A stretch of 24,508 nucleotides of DNA from NCBI GenBank assembly GCA_905250885.1, contig CAJNOQ010002408.1:1-24508 (forward strand), given 5' to 3'. A program made the position numbers and the translations under genes. Numbering within the stretch: the stretch's first letter is position 1; the number at the start of each line of letters is the position of its first letter. The DNA comes from Didymodactylos carnosus. Lineage: Eukaryota > Rotifera > Eurotatoria > Philodinida > Philodinidae. Below the pieces are notes generated by a model. It had not been told where the DNA came from. It saw only the letters and a program-made list of their open reading frames with translations, and ran no database searches. Shown in pieces: positions 17,964 to 24,508 of the stretch.

Positions 17964-20900
17964 ATGATGAATATGAAAGTTCGCTATTTAGTGTTTCGTC
18001 TTATTGTTTTAATTCCATTTGTATGGCTAATTATTATGTTAGGTCTATTACACACAGATGATGATAACAAAAATACGTTATTAGTCACTGAAAATAAACC
18101 GGTTCATCCTGCAGGACGACATGCAGATAATATAGACGCATTCGGTGGAGCCGATCTTAAGGCTGAAACGCCAAATATTAAAAAAGCATTGAAAAACTTT
18201 AGTAATCAAAGTGGCAATGGCATTTTAAATGAAAATCGTGACGTACACGACAAACACGAACAAGTTGCCGCACCACAAATCGATAAACATGACGCTGATG
18301 GACCAGGTAGGAAGGTATTCCTGTTTAAGACAGTTTCGATCCTTCTATAGAACGATCATATTCTCACTCTCACTAACACCTACAATGAATGCACGGTATC
18401 ATTATTCTGTAGAAGCACCTAAATTTGTCTTAAGCTTTGAGATTTAAGTTAGATCTATCTAACGTAATATTAACTTAGATTTCTGAAACACGAGCAGTGT
18501 TTTCGATAGTAGTTTTGGCGGGGGGTGGCGAGCCTGCTGAGTAACTAAAGTTTCTCATTGAGTAAACGCATTTTTTGATCAAACTCAGAAGCTGGAAAAA
18601 ATCTCTTACTCAGGCAGATTAGAAAAGGCAGTTTCTCTACTTAAATTTCTTAAAAAATTTGAGTAAGTCAAAATTTTTTGAGTAACTGTATCCAAACGAG
18701 GGGGTGGTATGCCACCTCCTACCACCTCCTAATCGATAACGCTGAATACGAGAGAAGACGAAGAGAGAACGAATTTGCATTTTGGCTTTTTTTGCATATT
18801 ATTCATTCATACTTATCAGAACGACTTGTTCTAGTAGGAATACGGGTATTTTTAAAGTTTCAACAGCATTACTTCTTTTTTGCTAATTATCAGCATTTTA
18901 CGATGTTCTTGTTCTTTTTTAATCTCACTTATATAAGCGTAAAAGAACAGGTGTTAAAAGAATTCCTTTTTCATTTGGCACACTGAACATTTTCCAGTAG
19001 GCTGGTGGACATCAACTTTTTCATCATAAGAAATGGTAGTTTTTGAGTTAGAATGAGGCCGAATATGGCCTCAGTTTTTAATACAAATATTCCTGGACTG
19101 AGAAAATTAGATTTTACCCCAAAAACCAAGATTTTTTAAAACCTCGTATTCAGGTCCAGAAAAAAAAACATATTTTTTGCATGCACTATAGATACGCTAT
19201 ACAAAGACGATGATTTTGATATATCTTTAGATCGTATTAAAGGTACGAAGGTATTTTCGAACGTTCACACTCAAAAAAAAGAGATTCCTTCGCTAGAGCA
19301 TATTCTGAAGTGTATTTTCTCTCACTTTGGAAAAAATACACGTTCAATTTTTCGCTAAATATCTGCCTGGATGCACACTATGACTGGCTACTATCCGAAT
19401 GTTCCATTGTCTAAGCTTTTGTTAAGAATCTAGAACAGAAGTTTTGTTGACATTGATCGATAGTGCTTTGTAACCCTTATGACAGTTAAGAAGAAGTCCA
19501 CAGTTGACAGTAAAAGAAGAAAAGAAAACTAATATTCATATTTGAACTGATATCACTCAGATAGATTCGACAAAAGACTATCATTTAAAACGGCATGAGA
19601 GAAGTGCGAGATTAGTTGAGATATCATAAATTGCGTGGAAAACTATATATTCAACTGTCAAAATCAGAAAATAAAAAGAATTCGAGTTTTAGGATAGAGT
19701 GAAGAGACGTGAAGGAATTTTAATGCTTGAATTAATAGTAAAGAATATTCTTTTTTTAGCATGTATTTCATTTTTTATTTTAGGAGAAATGGGCAAACCC
19801 TTTGAGGTGAGTAAAAAGAATGTTGAATGCTTTCTTTTTGTTCTATTTCTAACTGGAAACATCTTTAAACAGGGCTTTTGCTTTCTTTTTTTTTTCTTAG
19901 GTTGATAAAGAAAAGTTACCACCAGACGAACGTCAAAAATATGATAATGGTTTTCAACTTAACGCATTTAATCAATATATTAGTGATTTGATATCAATAC
20001 ATCGAAGTTTACCAGATGTCAGAGATCCTGGGTATGTTTTGTACATCAAGTTGTTTACTAAATTTTATTATGTATTGTTGTACTTGTAGATGTAGAAAAA
20101 TGCAATATTTAAATAATTTGCCAACAGCATCTGTTGTCATGTGTTTTCATAATGAAGCATGGAATGTACTACTACGTTCAATACACTCGATTCTTGATAG
20201 AAGTCAGCCACATTTATTGCAAGAAATTATTCTTGTAGATGATTTTTCCGATATGGGTATGTTATGGTTATAGAAGAATATAAAATGAATTCTAAAAGAG
20301 TTTAATCATTGTTTTTAGATCACTTGAAAAAACCCTTGGATGACTATATTGCACCACTTAAAAAAGTAGTTATTGTTCGACAACCAAAGCGTGAAGGTAA
20401 TTGATCTATTTTAAATAACATAAATGTTATTTGAATTTTGACTTTTTTTCTTTTCTTTTTCATAGGTCTTATTCGTTCGAGATTAGCTGGAGCAAGAGTT
20501 GTTAAAAGTGATGTTATCGTATTCTTAGATTCACACATCGAAGCAACAGAAGGTATTTCAATTTCTACGTCACTACTCTAGGATATACATTTTCATAATT
20601 AGTTTCGTTTTGTTCTTTATTAACAGGTTGGTTGGAACCATTATTAGATCCCATAGCACGTAATAAATCAACTGTAGTCACGCCGGTCATCGATGTTATC
20701 GATGATACAACATTCAAATATAATTATGGTGCCGTATCAAGTTTAAGTGTTGGTGGTTTTGAGTAAGGATTTCTATTTTTCTTTTAAAAATTTTTAATAA
20801 TTTGTTTTTTGTTCATCTATAGTTGGAATTTACAATTTAATTGGCATGCTGTTCCAGACAGTGAAAAAAAGAGAAGAAAACATGAATTAGATCCAGTGAG

Positions 20901-22192
20901 GTATATAAAGTAGACTTTTATACTTTAAATATTCACATATAGTGTCAATGGTTTTATTTTTAGAACTCCTACAATGGCAGGTGGATTGTTTGCAATAAGT
21001 CGAATTTACTTTGAAGAGAGTGGTACTTATGATGCAGGAATGGATATCTGGGGTATGTTTTTTCTTTTCATTGACTGTTACTATTCATCGATCATTTGTT
21101 CATCATTCATTGTAGGTGGAGAAAATCTTGAAATGTCATTTAGAGTAAGTTATTAATCAAAAATTTTAAAAAAAGAAATTAGACTATTTATCCTCATTTT
21201 TTTTGTTTTAAACAGATTTGGATGTGTGGCGGAGAATTAGTCACTGCACCATGTTCACATGTTGGTCACATATTTCGAAAACGTTCTCCATATAAATGGT
21301 TACCAGGTGTTAATGTTGTGAAAAAAAATGCTGTTCGTGTTGCCGAAGTATGGTTAGACGATTATAAAAAATATTATTATGAAAGATTTAATTATGATTT
21401 GGTAAGATAGTAATATGTTCAATTGTTCCACTTGTTTTATGATATCATTTTTATCTCTTAATTAATAGGGTGAATATGGTGATGTTACCAGTAGAAAACT
21501 TTTAAGACAAAAACTAGGATGTAAATCATTTAAATGGTTTTTGGAGAATATATATCCCGAACAATTTATACCGGGTGATGCTATTGCATCAGGAGATGTA
21601 CGTCGTTTATTCAAATGTGATAAAAAAGAAAAAAAAATGTATAATTTTTATTTTTATTTTTAATAGATTCGTAATGCAGCTGCCAGCTATTGTGTGGATG
21701 GAAGTACAGATCATAAAAATTATCATAAACCTGTGATCGGTTATCCCTGTCACTCTCAAGGAGGAAATCAATTTTTTATGTTGTCAAAACTTGGTGAAAT
21801 AAGACGAGACGATGGTTGTTTAGACTTTTCAGGTGGTCTACATCAAGCAGGAAAAGATGATACAATTATTGTTTATCCATGTATGTATCTGCCATTATCT
21901 GTATAATACAAGTTTATTAAAAATTTCTAATTATTTAGGTCATGGTATGAAAGGCAACCAATATTGGGTTTATAAGGAGGTGAATTTAATTGTAAAAAAA
22001 AATTATGTCTCATATCAATAAAGAATAATCTTTTTTCTCTCTCTTCAGAATGGTCAATTATTTCATCAAGTGTCATCATTGTGTATGGCACTATCTGACG
22101 ATAATAAACATATTATAATGGATAAATGTGATGAAGCAGATTCAAGACTGACTTGGCATTGGAAACGGACATTGAACAATACATCTACTTAA
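17964..22192 (+). CDS. Polypeptide N-acetylgalactosaminyltransferase, fifteen exons
   Basis: Transfers GalNAc from UDP-GalNAc to Ser/Thr, the first step of mucin-type O-glycosylation in the Golgi. Exons: 17964-18306, 19784-19806, 19901-20031, 20090-20256, 20319-20396, 20466-20552, 20627-20762, 20823-20900, 20964-21052, 21116-21144, 21216-21401, 21469-21597, 21667-21880, 21939-21979, 22049-22192. They join to exactly 625 codons (624 residues), a normal family length. All introns are GT-AG; the first is 1477 bp and the rest are 58-94 bp. Type II topology: short cytosolic tail, membrane segment at about 12-29, stem to about 110. The catalytic domain shows GPGEMGKP (113-120), [15 protein letters not shown] (185-190), the DSH metal-binding DxH motif (269-271), [17 protein letters not shown] (371-387) and VGH (His405, the third metal ligand position). 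A ricin-type lectin domain fills about 490-620 (GNQYW at 569-573). All catalytic motifs are intact. The isoform cannot be assigned by eye, so no gene symbol is given. Confidence 0.95.
18307..19783 (+). other. Large first intron of the GalNAc-transferase
   Basis: It starts GTAGGA and ends TTTTATTTTAG. It is about 20 times longer than the other introns of the gene and separates the anchor/stem exon from the catalytic exons. A block at about 18503-18740 begins TCGATAGTAG with a G-rich run and ends with C-rich, roughly inverted sequence CCTAATCGATA, so an old MITE-like insertion is possible. If the intron were not removed, the reading frame would end after [13 protein letters not shown] at 18350, giving a short anchor-only product. 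Confidence 0.6.
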
Positions 22193-22500
22193 ACGATACA
22201 TCGATATTTTTTTTTGTATTCTTTCACAGGCGAAGTTATTTTGAAAAGATAATTTATTTTTTTGTTTTTACTTTCTCTTCCTGTCTTAATACTCAAACTT
22301 TTTTTAAATAACGACTCAGGAAGAAAGAAACGGTATCTATTAGTGAAAATGTTTAGAATTTATTTGTTATTAATCAAGTTATTGCTATTTTTATTGTTTG
22401 TTTCGTTATATATTTTTGCGTGCAATAATGTTCAGCTGATATTTGATATAAAAAATAATACCATTGTTTTATTCTCTGTGATTTCTTTATCTTGATTGAA

Positions 22501-22506
22501 AATAAA
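22501..22506 (+). promoter_or_regulatory. Probable GalNAc-transferase polyadenylation signal
   Basis: AATAAA lies about 309 bases downstream of the TAA stop. It is the first good hexamer in the 3' flank. Confidence 0.5.
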
Positions 22507-23121
22507 ATGAACAATGATACTTTCGTTTTCATTTTAATTGTTTTTATTTCGTTTTTTTTTTCATACTCTTGTATAATATCATTAATTTTTTACATGTTAT
22601 TATTATGAATTTGTTTATTGGTATTTCATTTCTTTCTTTCTCCGAAATTGTTGTTTTTCTCGAACTAGAAATCTATAACGACGAATTAAGAAATAAACAC
22701 ATTTTAAAAGACCATAGAATGCATTACTAAAATCGGATGAATATTATGAATTTATTTTTCGTTTATTTATGTAGTTAATAACTGAGAAGAATGATCAAGA
22801 TTATAAATTTAATTTTAAAAACAGTTCGTAACTATTTTGATCTGGTATATATTACGCAAAATTGCAAGTGAAAAGAATGTTTTAATTCTGTAGTTATTAA
22901 AAAAGATGTCATTTCAAAAATGTGGCTTAAAATCCTTTTTTTTCTCAATACTATTCAAAGTTAAATGTTATTATAGAAAGACGTTAAATGATCCCTGTGG
23001 CTATTAAAAAGAGATTAGTTTTCATCAATATTTTCAAACTTAATTAATTGTCAACAGGTTCTTAAACGATTATATAAATTAGATACTTTTTGGACTTTTT
23101 TGCAGATATTTAAATTATCGA
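22507..23121. other. AT-rich spacer before the NDUFS1 pseudogene
   Basis: No gene is supported. A TTTTTTGCAG acceptor-like site ends at about 23105, 16 bases before the pseudogene ATG. It probably marks the ancestral 5' leader acceptor. Confidence 0.45.
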
Positions 23122-23841
23122 ATGAATCGTTTGCAACTCAATCGTTTGATTATACCATTGAGTCGAATTAAACAGCATGGTATACATTGACTATCATTCA
23201 TCTATAAAGTCTCAAATAAGTCTTTATTGTTTAGGCTATATTTCTGATGCTAATCAATCGACGGCTCCAGTAAAAAAAGAACCGGAAAAACTTGAAGTAT
23301 CTGTAGATGGTAAATCAATTAATGTTAAGCCTAATACCACTGTTCTTCAAGCAAGTCTTTTTAAGTTACCAATTCAAACAATGTAATCATTTTTTTATTT
23401 ATTTATTTATATTAGGCTTGTGCTGAAGCTGGTGTTGAAATTCTACGTTATTGTTATCATGAAAGATTATCGATTGCCGGTAATTGTGTCGAATGTGTCT
23501 TGTTGAAATAGAAAAAACGCCTAAAGTAGGCTATCTAACACCGTGTGATTGGGAAGATGCGTTAAGTGTTGTTGCGGAAAAGGTAACCGTTTATATTCGA
23601 ACTTCATACTCTCTTCGAATTCGATGTGAATGACGTCGTGTATGAAATTCAGTGACTTCTGTCTCCATCGTAGTTTTTTTTTTGATAGCTTGGTCGTTCA
23701 ACTGGTTCAAAGATGGCTGCACTTGCTGGCCGTTTTTGTGATGCTGAAGGACTAATCGCATTAAAATTGTTTCAACGTCAAGATAGAACGTCAATTTACA
23801 CAGCCGTTGTGTCATTAGCAAATAAGTTACGTTTATCTTAA
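23122..23841 (+). pseudogene. NDUFS1 (complex I 75-kDa subunit) pseudogene, internally deleted
   Basis: Segments 23122-23179, 23235-23350, 23416-23582 and 23689-23841 retain the exon-intron layout, so this is not a processed copy. The start (MNRLQLNRLIIPLSRIKQHG) looks like a mitochondrial presequence. LEVSVDGKSINVKPNTTVLQ and [14 protein letters not shown] then match the N-terminal [2Fe-2S] domain. A two-base insertion in AATTGTGTCGA (about 23486-23489) shifts the frame and gives a stop at 23509-23511. Without it the next residues would be [13 protein letters not shown]. Immediately after comes GYLTPCDWEDALSVVAEK, which belongs about 200 residues further on in NDUFS1, so the middle with the remaining Fe-S ligands is missing. 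The last segment (MAALAGRFCDAEGLIALK) then loses similarity and stops at 23839-23841, far short of the roughly 700-residue norm. A working copy presumably lies elsewhere. Confidence 0.85.
23351..23415 (+). other. GC-AG intron in the NDUFS1 pseudogene
   Basis: This 65-bp intron starts GCAAGT and ends ATATTAG. The flanking codons read VLQ then ACAEAGVEI, matching the uninterrupted family sequence, so the boundary is fixed by homology. GCAAGT is the usual form of the rare GC donor. It may be an ancestral GC intron or a mutated GT in a gene no longer under selection. Confidence 0.7.
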
Positions 23842-24170
23842 TATTCTTGTAAAAGAATATTAAAAGTGTTTTCTTCTGTACAGTTTGTTTGCTTTTCGCG
23901 TTATTTTGACTATTTTTTATTAATAAAGTTATTTTAAACTTTATTTTTCTACAACTTCGTATTTTGTCAGACGTTCTTGTTTCTATTCTTAGAAGTAAAA
24001 AAGAAAATGAAGAAATTTTATTTTTTAGATGTAGTTTGATTAAACAATGGCAGTTCCATGGGAGAAGATACTTTACTAGAAACGTCATCATTCTTCTACT
24101 TAATTTCATCTGAGTCATTTGATGAGGTCCTGCTCTTTTGTTTTGTCAGTAATTTATTTCTTTTTTATCA
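23842..24170. other. AT-rich flank of the pseudogene
   Basis: No feature is supported. The long minus-strand open frame overlapping this area and the pseudogene's last segment is antisense to recognisable NDUFS1 sequence and is treated as a shadow. Confidence 0.5.
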
Positions 24171-24200
24171 TTAGCAAGTCCCGTGCAAAGCTGCACGGGA
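24171..24200 (-). mobile_element. Possible Helitron-like 3' terminus (hairpin plus CTAA)
   Basis: The arms TCCCGTGCA (24179-24187) and TGCACGGGA (24192-24200) form a perfect 9-bp GC-rich stem with a 4-base loop, conspicuous in this AT-rich DNA. Read on the minus strand, the hairpin is followed by CTTG and then CTAA, with a T next in the host. Helitron 3' ends have a short hairpin followed within about 10 bases by CTRR and insert before a T. If correct, the element would extend rightward past the window end. No Rep/helicase sequence is visible here, so this is a hypothesis; an unrelated hairpin-bearing repeat is equally possible. Confidence 0.3.
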
Positions 24201-24508
24201 TGACTTTTAGTGTGTTAAGTTTTTAAGTAATACATTTTATTGACCATTTTGAACTAAAAAAATACAAAAATAGGCTGTGTTGGTTGGATTGTGAACAATA
24301 CGATAGCAAAGCACAATAATTTGCTGAAAATGATAAGTTAGACACTTAAGAGAGAATCCATGAACATACCAAAGATACCCCCCACCTCCTCAATTTCAAA
24401 ATTCGTTTTTGATCACAGATTCTGAAAGAACGTATACGATTTGGTCAGAAAACTATTAAAAATTCTTTTTGAAAACCCTTCGGTACAGAGCGCCGGACGT
24501 CTGAACTT
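24201..24508. other. Terminal stretch, no supported gene
   Basis: It has a short C-rich run (ACCCCCCACCTCC at about 24379) and otherwise no recognisable gene or repeat end. It may belong to the element suggested by the adjacent hairpin. Confidence 0.4.

Noticed and set aside
18503..18740. MITE with TCGAT-type G-rich/C-rich inverted ends in the GalNAc-transferase first intron
   Set aside because: The two ends match only loosely and no target-site duplication is visible, so it is mentioned in the intron entry but not called as an element.
23591..24118. A 175-codon minus-strand open frame, the second longest in the window
   Set aside because: It runs antisense through a segment that reads as NDUFS1 on the plus strand, and its Lys/Leu-rich product reflects AT-rich flank composition.

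Overview
This is a eukaryotic window, and the genes point to an animal. The DNA is very AT-rich. Coding regions are split by many short GT-AG introns, mostly 54-75 bp. The recognisable proteins belong to metazoan or broadly eukaryotic families: a mucin-type GalNAc-transferase, the Golgi GTPase ARFRP1, a TBATA/SPATIAL-family protein, a DUF4476-like protein and a broken copy of complex I subunit NDUFS1. Tiny introns, AT-richness and many short decayed transposon pieces would suit a bdelloid rotifer or a similar small-intron lophotrochozoan. That taxon guess is inference; no rRNA or spliced-leader sequence is present to settle it.

Layout from left to right. 1-3360 holds no intact gene. It contains a decayed RING-finger relic (minus strand, about 1085-1260), a 304-bp foldback element packed with CAAGT/ACTTG motifs (1511-1814) and an unresolved coding-like tract (2416-3092). 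3391-5272 (minus) is an eight-exon TBATA-like gene with a three-copy 30-bp in-frame repeat in its last exon. 6272-9936 (minus) is an eight-exon gene for a 285-residue DUF4476-like protein; its first intron (2463 bp) carries a 113-bp MITE with 8-bp target-site duplications. 10001-12190 has nothing I can support. 12191-12799 (plus) is a complete, intronless ARFRP1. 12967-17761 is a long AT-rich stretch whose only clear relic is a transposase-type zinc-finger fragment at 16244-16456. 17964-22192 (plus) is a fifteen-exon polypeptide GalNAc-transferase that splices into an uninterrupted 624-residue protein. 23122-23841 (plus) is an NDUFS1 pseudogene with a frameshift and a large internal deletion. 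The window ends with a GC-rich hairpin at 24179-24200 that may be one terminus of a Helitron-like element running out of the window.

The genes are not an operon or a cluster with one function. ARFRP1 (Golgi/trans-Golgi trafficking) and the GalNAc-transferase (Golgi O-glycosylation) act in the same organelle, but neighbourhood is not evidence of a link here. The three intact multi-exon models were built by hand: each exon join keeps frame, and total lengths divide by three (441, 286 and 625 codons including stop). The most notable points are the foldback element, the 8-bp-TSD MITE, the coding minisatellite, the NDUFS1 pseudogene with its GC-AG intron, and the 23-bp microexon in the GalNAc-transferase.
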